Below the pieces are notes generated by a model. The model made no database searches, was not told the DNA's origin, and was given only the letters and a program-made list of their open reading frames with translations. Source: Palleronia rufa (GTDB lineage Bacteria; Pseudomonadota; Alphaproteobacteria; Rhodobacterales; Rhodobacteraceae). Taken from it: a stretch of 33,611 nucleotides of DNA. The translations under genes and the position numbers were made by a program. The stretch is taken from contig NZ_JQEY01000025.1 of the NCBI RefSeq assembly GCF_000743715.1, positions 314 to 33,924 on the forward strand, written 5' to 3'. Shown here piece by piece: positions 9,006 to 17,479 of this stretch (the first letter of the stretch is position 1; every line of letters begins with the position of its first letter).

Positions 9006-9622
9006 GCGAGGGCAGCCTGCCGCTCTCGGCGCTGCAGCACTGGCTGTTCTGCCCCCGGCAATGCGCCCTAATCCATGTCGAGCGGCTGTGGGAGGAAAAT
9101 CGCCTGACCGCGGAGGGCCGGGTTCTGCACGAGCGCGCCGATGCGGGCGTGCCCGAGAGCCGCGATGGCATGCGCGTGCTGCGCTCGGTCCAGATCGCAT
9201 CCGTGCGGCTGGGCGTTCACGGCGTTGCCGATGTCGTCGAGATGCGCGGATCGCAACCCTTTCCGGTCGAATACAAGCGCGGCCGGCCCAAGGCGCATCG
9301 CGCGGACGAGGTGCAGCTCTGCGCGCAGGCGATCTGTCTGGAGGAGATGACCGGGCAGGACGTTCCGGCGGGCGCGCTGTTCTACGGCGCGCGGCGGCGC
9401 CGGCAGGCCGTGGCCTTCGATGCCGATCTGCGCGCCCTGACCGCGCGCGTCGCGGCCGAGGCGCGGGCGGCGGCCGCCGCGGGCGAGCTGCCGGCCCCGG
9501 TCTACGATCCGGGCCGGTGCGAGAGCTGTTCGCTGAACGATCTCTGCCGCCCCCGGGCGCCGCGCGGCGGGGCGCGGGACTGGATGGCCCGGCGGCTGGC
9601 GCGCGCGGGGGTGCCGGAATGA
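9002..9622 (+). CDS. cas4: Cas4, RecB-like exonuclease of CRISPR adaptation
   Basis: Cas4 trims prespacers and helps Cas1-Cas2 select them by PAM. The 206-residue protein begins at a GTG (9002) overlapping the cas7c stop. It holds the four iron-sulfur cysteines: C17 and C21 near the N-terminus, and C173, C176 and C182 near the C-terminus (five candidates, one of which may not be a ligand). Nuclease residues sit in GVADVVE and VEYKRG, and a QLCAQAICLEE stretch matches the QxxxY-type region. The frame stays open upstream inside cas7c, but the start at 9002 gives the normal family N-terminus. It is followed by an ATGA overlap with cas1. Confidence 0.94.
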   Translation: MSEGSLPLSALQHWLFCPRQCALIHVERLWEENRLTAEGRVLHERADAGVPESRDGMRVLRSVQIASVRLGVHGVADVVEMRGSQPFPVEYKRGRPKAHRADEVQLCAQAICLEEMTGQDVPAGALFYGARRRRQAVAFDADLRALTARVAAEARAAAAAGELPAPVYDPGRCESCSLNDLCRPRAPRGGARDWMARRLARAGVPE

Positions 9623-10647
9623 AGCGGCTGCTCAACACGCTCTATGTCACCACCAGCGGCGCGCGGCTGCGCAAGGACGGCGAGACCATCGCCGTGGAGA
9701 TCGACGGCAGGGTTGCCAAGCGCAGCCCCGCGCATCTTCTGGGACAGATCGTGCTCTTCGGCGAGACCTCGGCCTCGCCCGACGTGATGCACTTCGCCGC
9801 CGCATCGGGTATCTCGATGGCGTGGCTGGGCTGGTCCGGCAAGCTTTTGGCGCGGATCGAGGGTCCGCAATCGGGCAACGTCCTTCTGCGGCGCACGCAG
9901 CATCGCGCCACGGCCGATCCAGCGGCCGCGCTGCCCGTGGCCCGCGCCATTGTCGCGGCCAAGATCGCCAACCAGCGCACCGTTCTGCGCCGCCACTTGC
10001 GGGACTATCCCGGCAGTCCCGGCGTCGAAGCGGTCGATCTCGCCCAGAGGCGTCTGGCCGATGCGGCCCGGCTGGCGCTGGACGCGCCCGATCTCGACGT
10101 ATTGCGCGGTCAGGAGGGTGAGGCGGGGCACGCCTACTGGTCGGCCTTCGGGCATCTGATCCGCGTCGATGACCGGGCCTTCACCTTCGACGGTCGCAAC
10201 CGGCGCCCGCCCCGCGATGCCGTCAACGCCGTCCTGTCGTTTCTCTACGCGCTGGTGGCGCTCGACACCCGTGCGGCCTGCGAAGCGCACGGGCTCGACC
10301 CGCAGATGGGGTTTCTGCACCGCGATCGGCCAGGCCGTATGTCTCTGGCGCTCGATCTGATGGAGGAGCTCCGGGCCGCTCTGGCCGACCGCGTGGCTCT
10401 GTCGCTGATCAACCGGCGGCAGCTCTGTGCACGGGATTTCGAGAAGCAGGAGACCGGGGCCATGTTGCTGGCAGAGGGTGGACGGCGCACGGTCCTGCAG
10501 GCCTACCACGACCGAAAGCGCGTGGAGTTGCGCCATGCTTGGCTGGATGAGCGCGTGGCGCTGGGTCTGGTGGCACAGATCCAGGCCCAGCTTCTCGCGC
10601 GCGGCCTGCGGGGCGACATTGACGGTTATCCCGCATGGATATGGTAA
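9619..10647 (+). CDS. cas1: Cas1 integrase, type I-C
   Basis: Cas1 catalyses insertion of new spacers at the leader-proximal repeat as a complex with Cas2. The 342-residue protein starts at the ATG overlapping the cas4 stop. Expected metal ligands are present: E166 in [11 protein letters not shown]234 in [10 protein letters not shown], and an acidic residue in LALDLMEE (D246 or E249). The N-terminal beta domain ([10 protein letters not shown]) and total length are typical of the subtype. The TAA stop overlaps the GTG start of cas2 within a few bases, consistent with coupled translation. Confidence 0.96.
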   Translation: MKRLLNTLYVTTSGARLRKDGETIAVEIDGRVAKRSPAHLLGQIVLFGETSASPDVMHFAAASGISMAWLGWSGKLLARIEGPQSGNVLLRRTQHRATADPAAALPVARAIVAAKIANQRTVLRRHLRDYPGSPGVEAVDLAQRRLADAARLALDAPDLDVLRGQEGEAGHAYWSAFGHLIRVDDRAFTFDGRNRRPPRDAVNAVLSFLYALVALDTRAACEAHGLDPQMGFLHRDRPGRMSLALDLMEELRAALADRVALSLINRRQLCARDFEKQETGAMLLAEGGRRTVLQAYHDRKRVELRHAWLDERVALGLVAQIQAQLLARGLRGDIDGYPAWIW

Positions 10648-10648
10648 A

Positions 10649-10939
10649 GTGCTGGTTCTGATCACCTACGATGTGTCGGTCGCTACCCCTGGCGGCGCTA
10701 AGCGGTTGCGCCGGGTGGCGCGCATCTGCGAGGATCACGGTCAGCGGGTCCAGTTCTCCGTTTTCGAATGCGAGGTCGATCCGGCGCGCTGGACGCGGAT
10801 GCGCGCGCGCCTCCTCGAGGCTATCGATATTGAGTCTGACAGCCTGCGCTTCTACTTCCTCGGCCGCGAATGGCGCCGTCGGGTCGAACATGTTGGTGCA
10901 AAGCCGTCCGAGGATCCCGACGATCTGCTCATTGTCTGA
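10649..10939 (+). CDS. cas2: Cas2 adaptation protein, type I-C
   Basis: Cas2 is the dimeric scaffold of the Cas1-Cas2 integrase. Starting at GTG 10649 gives 96 residues, the usual size. It opens with a ferredoxin-like LVLITYDVS strand carrying D8, then [13 protein letters not shown], and ends in the [14 protein letters not shown] region typical of the family. The ATG at 10641 is in another frame, so GTG is the logical start even though it sits close to the cas1 stop. The gene is followed directly by the CRISPR leader. Confidence 0.94.
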   Translation: MLVLITYDVSVATPGGAKRLRRVARICEDHGQRVQFSVFECEVDPARWTRMRARLLEAIDIESDSLRFYFLGREWRRRVEHVGAKPSEDPDDLLIV

Positions 10940-11103
10940 TGCGAACCCGAAGCGACCGCTGTTCCCCCCGGCGGTTCGCACCCTTTGAATTGCTGGCCAA
11001 TGGGTCGACGGCCGGAGGGATTCGCCCGCCGGGGATGGAGAACCCGGAGCTTCGCAGAAAGCCGTTCTTTTCTCCTTTCCGTTCCTAAAGATAGACTGAG
11101 ACT
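10940..11103 (+). promoter_or_regulatory. CRISPR leader
   Basis: This 164-base stretch lies between cas2 and the first repeat and encodes nothing convincing. The last 50 bases turn pyrimidine- and AT-rich (TTCTTTTCTCC, then CTAAAGATAGACTGAGACT next to the repeat), as in other type I-C leaders. It should hold the array promoter and the integration signal for Cas1-Cas2. Its position beside intact repeats, opposite the degenerate terminal repeat, fixes the array polarity. Confidence 0.75.
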
Positions 11104-12196
<1,093 letters not shown>

Positions 12197-12487
12197 GCAT
12201 TCTATCGGCCGGTGGTAGAGCGCTACCGTCGTTGCCGCCTATGAGAAAAATTAACACTATTGCCAATTCTGTTCACAGCGCCGCCCGTCGCCGCCGGCCA
12301 GTGCTCTTGAAATATTAGACCCCGATGGGGACAGGGGCGCGGTTCCGCTTTCCTGCTGAACAGTTTTCGCGCATTCTGTCCATATAAGCGAAATGAACGC
12401 TCATGGCATCGCGGGCAACCGGTTGAACCTCACCGCTGAGGAGCGCGCAGCTTTTTAGCCGGAGCAAGCCCATAAATTATCAACGGC
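12197..12487. other. Post-array intergenic region
   Basis: This 291-base region follows the terminal repeat and precedes the convergent membrane-protein gene. The first 100 bases show no gene. A 21-codon open frame at 12393-12458 is listed separately. No clear intrinsic terminator with a T-run was found for the array transcript. Confidence 0.5.
12393..12458 (+). pseudogene. Possible 21-codon remnant of a truncated gene
   Basis: An ATG at 12393 opens a short frame whose product ends NLTAEERAAF before a TAG. LTAEERAAF-type segments occur near the N-termini of many bacterial proteins, so this may be a gene start cut off by rearrangement at the end of the CRISPR array. It has no strong ribosome binding site and may be chance. 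Confidence 0.2.
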
Positions 12488-13423
12488 TCAGTCCCCCGGG
12501 CGTCTGACATCGGACGCAGTTGATGCGTTCGCGTCGGGCAAGGGCGCAGTCTCGCCCGGGCGCAGGATATTAACGCAGTCGAGCCTGAGTTCTTCGGGCA
12601 TCTCCTCGGCGAGGTTCTCACAGGCCCCGGCATCCGGATGCCCGCGGACGACTGACAGGAACTCCATGGGAGAGTATCCGCAGGCCGGCACGTCGTTGAT
12701 GGTCTCACCGGAGAAGAGTGTGGACAGCTCGCGCGTATCGGCAAGCGTCAGACAGGCATCGCGTACTTCGACAAAGGTCATCCCGGCAATCGCGGCCAGA
12801 CCGACGAAGGGCAACGCCTCGATCGCGACGGCGGACATGTTCGCCGAGATCATCCGCGTCGTCCGTCGTGCGAGCCGGGTGCCAATTTCGTCCACCTGTT
12901 CCGCTCTGCCCTCAAGATCGGAAAGACGGCCCTTCAGAAGCGCCCGGGCGGCCGTCAACTCTGCGATGTCTTCACCGAGATTCGCAAGTTCCTGTCGAGC
13001 CCGTCTCAATTCGCCGTCAAGGTCCGCCTTGGCGCGTGCAAGTCGACCGGCGCGCTGTTTCAATGCCGCGTTGTCGGCCTCGAGCTCCGCGACTTCGGCT
13101 CGCGACTTCTGCAGGATACCGTCAAGGCGCTCGGCTTCAGTTTCGATCCGCCTGGTCTTCGTTTCGAGCTGCCCCGTCTTCTTCTCGAGCCTTTCGACCT
13201 GCGCGAGGCGCGTTTCTAAAGCGTCGCGACTGTCGCGGTGCGTACGGGGGGGGCCGACATCGGCGACCATGTCGACGGCGCTCCATAGGCCCCGCTTCGC
13301 GACATCGTAAACCGCGTCCGCGGTCAGCAACACGACGTTACTGGCAAGAAACAGTGCCGCGAGAAGGGCCCAGAACGAGAGCCGCCCGAGAAATCGGGCG
13401 AGGAACCGAAACAGTCCCGGCAT
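12488..13423 (-). CDS. Membrane-anchored coiled-coil protein, unknown function
   Basis: I do not recognise a named family. The 311-residue protein has an N-terminal membrane segment (about 13-36, FWALLAALFLASNVVLL), followed by a long charged coiled coil (about 60-185) rich in Leu, Glu and Arg heptads. A second hydrophobic stretch lies near 195-220 (IEALPFVGLAAIAGMTF). The C-terminal domain has three cysteines and is probably periplasmic. It starts 6 bases after the ankyrin gene stop, with a GAGGGGGG sequence inside the end of that gene, so the two are likely co-transcribed. A structural or scaffold role at the inner membrane is plausible but unproven. Confidence 0.75.
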   Translation of the reverse strand: MPGLFRFLARFLGRLSFWALLAALFLASNVVLLTADAVYDVAKRGLWSAVDMVADVGPPRTHRDSRDALETRLAQVERLEKKTGQLETKTRRIETEAERLDGILQKSRAEVAELEADNAALKQRAGRLARAKADLDGELRRARQELANLGEDIAELTAARALLKGRLSDLEGRAEQVDEIGTRLARRTTRMISANMSAVAIEALPFVGLAAIAGMTFVEVRDACLTLADTRELSTLFSGETINDVPACGYSPMEFLSVVRGHPDAGACENLAEEMPEELRLDCVNILRPGETAPLPDANASTASDVRRPGD

Positions 13424-13429
13424 GCCGCG

Positions 13430-14389
13430 TCAGCCCCCCTCGATGCAGATTTCATGAAACCGACGACGCAGAACCGGATCTTGCCCGAGCACTTCGTTAC
13501 CGGATTTCAGAAGGTCCGACGCCGTGCGTCCTTCTGCATCCTCCACGCAGGGTTCATCGGCATCGTCCAGAAGAAGCTCGATCGTTTCGCGCGTTGAGGC
13601 GAACCGGGCCGCGAGATGCAACGGGGTCTGGCTTTCGGCGTTCGTCTCGTCTGCATCAAGGCCTGACTCCAGTAGGAACCGGATGACCTCCGGGGACCGA
13701 TCCCAAGCTGTCGCGACGTGTAATGCACCGTTGTTCCGCTCTCCCTTCCTGGAGAGATCGGCCCCACCGGCTGCTAGTGCGGTCAAGGTCCGCAGATCCT
13801 CGGCATGACGGCTGGCGATCAAGGCAGCGGACCAGCCAGTGTCATTCGGCGGGCGACGCATTTCCGGATTGGCCCCGCCAGCAAGAAGGGCGGAGACGAC
13901 ATCGGCGCCGCCAAGACGGGCCGCGGCAAGATGCAATGGCGTATAACCCAGATCCCATGCCGTCGGATTCCAGCGACTCTCCACCCCGTATTCCGGGTTT
14001 GGCTCGGCGCCCCAATAGAGGAGCCAGCGTACTTGATCCGGATCGTCCGACATTGCAGCCAGATGAAGTGCAGTGCGGCCATCATTGGTCACCCGCTCCC
14101 GCAGATCGCCCCATTCGTCACCCGCGACGCGCCGTATGGCATCGAGTACCGGCAGGCCGGCGCCACTGGAGATGGCGAGATGCAGGACCGTCGACAAGTC
14201 GCCATCACGTCCCGCTAGAAAGGTCCAGCCGTCCCGCCCCTCGAGGCAAGCGATCAGGGTGTCCGCTTCGTTCTGGCCGAAGAACTCAGCGTTCACGGTG
14301 CAGGCCGCAGCCTCGTATGCCATCGTGCTAGCGGCAAAAAAGAGAACGCCGACGCTCAGCTTCGCGCCGCCAGATTTCAAAGCAAACAT
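13430..14389 (-). CDS. Exported ankyrin-repeat protein
   Basis: The 319-residue protein starts at the ATG at 14389, preceded by AGGAAAG. It carries a signal peptide (MFALKSGGAKLSVGVLFFAA, then cleavage near AAAC). Ankyrin repeats follow, with TALHLAA, TPLHLAAA, GALHVATA and TPLHLAARF cores, over about residues 60-295. A longer frame upstream to 14614 overlaps the resolvase gene and lacks a signal peptide, so I rejected it. Ankyrin repeats bind proteins; a periplasmic location suggests a binding partner there, possibly the adjacent coiled-coil protein. The substrate is unknown. Confidence 0.82.
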   Translation of the reverse strand: MFALKSGGAKLSVGVLFFAASTMAYEAAACTVNAEFFGQNEADTLIACLEGRDGWTFLAGRDGDLSTVLHLAISSGAGLPVLDAIRRVAGDEWGDLRERVTNDGRTALHLAAMSDDPDQVRWLLYWGAEPNPEYGVESRWNPTAWDLGYTPLHLAAARLGGADVVSALLAGGANPEMRRPPNDTGWSAALIASRHAEDLRTLTALAAGGADLSRKGERNNGALHVATAWDRSPEVIRFLLESGLDADETNAESQTPLHLAARFASTRETIELLLDDADEPCVEDAEGRTASDLLKSGNEVLGQDPVLRRRFHEICIEGG

Positions 14390-14483
14390 CTTCGGACACT
14401 TTCCTAATCCAAGATCCGTCGCGAACGGCTTTCGCATCAAACACCTTGTCACGATTGTCAATTTTGCGTGCAGTTCCTGTGGT

Positions 14484-15023
14484 TCAGGCACGTCGGACCG
14501 TGTTCGGGCTGACCTCGAACAATCGAGAAATTTCCGCAATACGTCGTCCTTCCTCATCGCGCAGACGGCGAACTTCCTCGCGCTGTTGTTTGGAAAGAGC
14601 AGGTGGTCTGCCACCGATCCGTCCCACCTTGCGGGCGGCCGCCAGTCCTTCGCGGGTGCGCTCGGAGATCCGCTCGCGCTCGAACTGCGCGATGGACGCG
14701 AACACGTGAAAGACGAGGCGGCCGGCTGAAGTCGTCGTATCGATGTCCTCAGCTAGGGATCGGAACCCCGCACCCTTGGCCCGGATCGCCGCGACGATGG
14801 CGAGAAGATCCTGGAGTGAGCGTGAAAGTCGGTCGTATTTCGTGACAGTGACGATGTCGCCAGGCCGAAGCTGGTCGATCAGCTTGTCAAGCTCAAGTCG
14901 GGTTCGCTTCGAGCCGGAGACCTTCTCAGAGAACACCTTCTCGACGCCGGCCGCGGCCAGAGCTTCGAGCTGAGCCTCAAGGTTCTGCCCTTCGGTCGAT
15001 ACCCGCGCGTAGCCCAGGATCAT
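14484..15023 (-). CDS. Serine recombinase, resolvase/invertase family
   Basis: The 179-residue protein is a small serine recombinase that cuts and rejoins DNA at specific sites, resolving cointegrates or inverting segments. The catalytic serine lies in GYARVST at the N-terminus. The YDRLSRS motif and the long E helix region (AQFERERISERTREGLAAARKVGR) follow. A C-terminal helix-turn-helix (IAEISRLFEVSPNTVRRA) binds DNA. I chose the ATG at 15023 because GGAGGG lies 7 bases upstream; an ATG five codons earlier at 15038 is possible. A large inverted repeat upstream may be its target site. Confidence 0.92.
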   Translation of the reverse strand: MILGYARVSTEGQNLEAQLEALAAAGVEKVFSEKVSGSKRTRLELDKLIDQLRPGDIVTVTKYDRLSRSLQDLLAIVAAIRAKGAGFRSLAEDIDTTTSAGRLVFHVFASIAQFERERISERTREGLAAARKVGRIGGRPPALSKQQREEVRRLRDEEGRRIAEISRLFEVSPNTVRRA

Positions 15024-15121
15024 CCTGATGCCCTCCATAACCCTCCCAAAACTCCTGTACTTTGGAACGGGGTTTCTGGATTGGTCAAGCTATTGGTGCG
15101 GCGCAAGCTATCGACAACGTT

Positions 15122-15312
15122 CCAAAACGACCGATATCGGTGAAAAACTCCTTCAACCTTCGACCGGGCCAGCAAGACGCGAACAGCGTTCTTCCATCGC
15201 CGTTGCGTGGACACGAAATTGGCAGTTCAGATCGACTAAGGGGAACAAAATTCTCAGGTGACGCGTCGCCGGACCAAGCGGGCGACTTTTTCACCGATAT
15301 CGACCGTTCTGG
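15122..15312. repeat. 29-base imperfect inverted repeat, candidate res site or element ends
   Basis: The arm at 15122-15150 and the reverse complement of 15284-15312 agree at 25 of 29 positions, with 133 bases between them. Both contain the core CGATATCGGTGAAAAA; in the left arm CCGATATCGG is a perfect palindrome. The arms lie about 100-290 bases upstream of the resolvase start. That fits recombinase-binding subsites, but they could also be the ends of a small non-autonomous element of about 191 bases. Confidence 0.6.
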
Positions 15313-15340
15313 GCCCGCCGTGTCACTTAGCAACGAGTGA

Positions 15341-15369
15341 TTACGCCCGATCATCTCCTTGGTTATAAA
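15341..15369 (+). promoter_or_regulatory. Candidate promoter for the AT-rich membrane protein gene
   Basis: A TATAAA box at 15364-15369 lies 17 bases after a weak -35-like TTACGC (15341-15346). It is about 30 bases before the ATG at 15399. The -10 match is good and the -35 match is poor. Confidence 0.35.
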
Positions 15370-15398
15370 AGTCGTTGGAGCGAATCGAGGGGCAAGCC

Positions 15399-16001
15399 AT
15401 GATTTCTGAAGGCATAATCCTGACAGTCGTCAGCATCATCGTCGGCCTAGGAGTTACGGTATACTTTTCAGAGATCGGAACGTTTCGACCACGCGGCGAC
15501 CCACGCTTCAAGCATATCATCGGCCAATTCAATTTGTGGAATTATTCTAGGGAATTCAAGGGAACTCTCGTGTGCGCCGAGACAATAATCTTTAGGCGAT
15601 TCTTGAAGACGCCGGGTGTTCGATTGGTATATCATTCTCGTGATGAAGAATGGGTTCTAGAAGGGAGTGTTTTTGTAAGCGGCGACCGCTTCTATATGTT
15701 ACTGGATTACAAGAATATATCTGCAGACGACCCAACCCTTATAGTGTTTGAGCCTCCCCAGGCTGTTTGGATAAATATTGGGTTCATGGCTGGCTATGAG
15801 ATTCCGCAGAGACCATGTGCGGGAGTAGCCCTCCTTTGCCATAAGTCGGTAACGGAGAAGGACGTGATATCGATTCTTGGTAGCGAACAGGATGACGACG
15901 TCGTTGTTCGGTTAGATTATTCGATCTTCGCAGGGCAACGTCATGCTTTGCGCGAATTGAGGCGGTCAGAGAGCGCAAGTTCTAGCAGGACGGCCATGTA
16001 A
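15399..16001 (+). CDS. AT-rich single-pass membrane protein, unknown function
   Basis: The 200-residue protein starts at the ATG at 15399, with GAGGGG six bases upstream; an upstream TTG has no such signal. One N-terminal membrane helix (ISEGIILTVVSIIVGLGVTVYF) is followed by about 175 soluble residues with alternating strands (WVLEGSVFVSGDRFYMLLDY, then TLIVFEPPQAVWINIGFMAGY). This suggests a beta-rich, possibly barrel-like cytoplasmic domain. Membrane-anchored beta-barrels occur among CBASS effectors (Cap15-like), but I see no cyclase nearby and the likeness is weak. Base composition is clearly lower in GC than the neighbours, a sign of separate acquisition. Confidence 0.7.
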   Translation: MISEGIILTVVSIIVGLGVTVYFSEIGTFRPRGDPRFKHIIGQFNLWNYSREFKGTLVCAETIIFRRFLKTPGVRLVYHSRDEEWVLEGSVFVSGDRFYMLLDYKNISADDPTLIVFEPPQAVWINIGFMAGYEIPQRPCAGVALLCHKSVTEKDVISILGSEQDDDVVVRLDYSIFAGQRHALRELRRSESASSSRTAM

Positions 16002-16017
16002 AATCGATTGAGCGTAG

Positions 16018-16512
16018 TCAGTGTTTTGAGGGTGACCGGGGGTTCGGAGCAAGCCGCTTTACGGCGTTCTGGAACTCGGATGGATTCTTGATCCTGCGCA
16101 CTCGTGCCCACGCCTCTCCGTCATGATGAACCGCGACATCACCATAGCCGAAGATACGGCCAACAAGAGACCGCTCTACGTCGATGGCGATGGTGGTATC
16201 AAGCGGTAGGTGTCTGACTCGCTGCGAGAAGATACCCTTCTTGTGCACGATGTAGCAGTCAGTCACGGCCATGACATCGAAGCGGCCCATGAACCGCTTA
16301 AATACGAGGAACCCGGCTCCCCCAAGCAAGATCAGCGTGCAGGTTAAGAGGACGAGGATAACATCTCGCGTGCTTCCCGTCGCCGGTCCCAGAACGAAGA
16401 TCGAGATCGCGACAGCGATGACCATGGCAGCATAGACCGACCACAGACGTATCCAATGCGGCTCAGCTGTGCATATGATGCCTTCGAAGTCGTCATCAGA
16501 TGGCAGGGTCAT
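16018..16512 (-). CDS. Bacterial PH-domain (YdbS/DUF304-like) membrane protein
   Basis: The 164-residue protein has two adjacent membrane helices (SVYAAMVIAVAISIFVL and VILVLLTCTLILLGGAGFLVF). A bacterial PH-type domain follows, with the pattern MAVTDCYIVHKKGIFSQRV, then LPLDTTIAIDVERSLVGRIFGYGDVAV. This layout is common in YdbS/YdbT-type inner-membrane proteins of unknown role. I chose the ATG at 16512, preceded by GGAGG, over a TTG at 16551. It is convergent with the AT-rich gene, with only 16 bases between the two stops, and divergent from the NYN gene. Confidence 0.78.
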   Translation of the reverse strand: MTLPSDDDFEGIICTAEPHWIRLWSVYAAMVIAVAISIFVLGPATGSTRDVILVLLTCTLILLGGAGFLVFKRFMGRFDVMAVTDCYIVHKKGIFSQRVRHLPLDTTIAIDVERSLVGRIFGYGDVAVHHDGEAWARVRRIKNPSEFQNAVKRLAPNPRSPSKH

Positions 16513-16716
16513 GGTCCTCCGTGCGTACGGCGCAACGCCGCCTTCTGGCAAGGGGTTCTGTCCAAGTCGAAAGTCACCGTTTTTGGACTTCTAGGCCGCG
16601 AGTCTCACTCGCTCTATACGTGTAATCCTTGGACGGCAGTATTGCTAGGCGCGCCTCGACTATCCGTAGGTTCTTCGGCAGAAGACGGCTTTAGGTGGAT
16701 CAGGAAAGTGCATTCC
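16513..16716. other. Divergent intergenic region between PH-domain and NYN genes
   Basis: About 200 bases without a supported gene. They must hold promoters for both flanking genes. A weak inverted repeat GTCCAA/TTGGAC lies near 16560-16588. Open frames that run through it from 16456 are upstream extensions of the NYN gene. Confidence 0.4.
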
Positions 16717-17307
16717 GTGAAAAAAGTTCATGTTTTTTGGGACAACTCGAATATCTTCGTAGGTGCGCAAGCGGCATTCAGATCGCTTGGCAAGCCGTTT
16801 CCGTATGCAGCGAGGATCGACTTCCACAACCTTTACCGACTAGCTGTGGTAGGGCGGCCTGTCGGAGGAGCCTTTTGTGTCGGGAGTGTTCCCCCCGAGC
16901 TCGCAGCTGTTTGGAAGCGCCTTGAGAAGGCTACCGGGATCGTGCCCGAACTCTTCGAGCGTGGGGCAGAAACGAACCGAGAGCAGGCTGTCGACCAAGC
17001 ACTTCAAGTCCATATGCTTCGAGCAATGACTGATACGGACGAGCCAGGCACAGCGATATTAATGACCGGCGATGGAGCGGGTTATCTCAACGGTGTGGGC
17101 TTTCACGCTGATCTGGAGCGTATGCACAAAAAAGGTTGGGGCATCGAAGTTTTGTCTTGGGAAGTATGCTGCAACAGTCGCATGCAGGAATGGGCAGAGA
17201 CCGTAGGAGTCTTCGTCAAGCTGGAGGACTACATGGATCAGATTGTCTTTGAGCAGAGCGTTACCAATGTCCCGAAAATAAACCTGAAAGGCCGACCTAC
17301 CGTTTGA
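16717..17307 (+). CDS. NYN-domain (PIN-like) ribonuclease
   Basis: Starting from GTG 16717, with AGGAAAG eight bases upstream, the product is 196 residues. It matches the NYN/LabA-like fold: an N-terminal strand VHVFWDNSNIF with the first catalytic Asp, a central NREQAVDQALQVHML helix with a conserved Asp, and ILMTGDGAGYL with the third acidic site. These make a metal-dependent RNase active site of the PIN superfamily. The RNA target is unknown. The long frame upstream from 16456 is non-coding. Neighbouring membrane proteins and AT-rich sequence suggest an accessory, possibly defensive cargo. Confidence 0.85.
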   Translation: MKKVHVFWDNSNIFVGAQAAFRSLGKPFPYAARIDFHNLYRLAVVGRPVGGAFCVGSVPPELAAVWKRLEKATGIVPELFERGAETNREQAVDQALQVHMLRAMTDTDEPGTAILMTGDGAGYLNGVGFHADLERMHKKGWGIEVLSWEVCCNSRMQEWAETVGVFVKLEDYMDQIVFEQSVTNVPKINLKGRPTV

Positions 17308-17479
17308 AGTAGACGAGATCGATCTTCGGCTTTCAGCCTCGGTGCCGCAGGCTCAGAGGCCCGGTATGTCCACAAATGCGACTTTGCTGTCTCGTGCTTT
17401 GCAGGACGCGCAGCAGCCGTTCCGCTCGACACTTGCCGCGCCTTTGACCTAGCGGCAGCGAAGGCGTAGGTACGGCAGC

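Larger units (their letters stand above)
15024..15398. other. Gene-free region with a long inverted repeat, upstream of resolvase
   Basis: This region lies between the divergent resolvase and the AT-rich membrane protein gene. It holds the 29-base inverted repeat listed separately and a candidate promoter for the rightward gene. Open frames cover it on both strands, but they lack ribosome binding sites and known motifs. Confidence 0.5.

Noticed and set aside
8720-10648. Upstream extensions of the cas4, cas1 and cas2 frames
   Set aside because: Each overlaps the previous cas gene by hundreds of bases. The short starts at 9002, 9619 and 10649 match the usual protein lengths.
14390-14614. N-terminal extension of the ankyrin gene
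   Set aside because: It overlaps the resolvase gene and would bury the signal peptide. ATG 14389 has a ribosome binding site.
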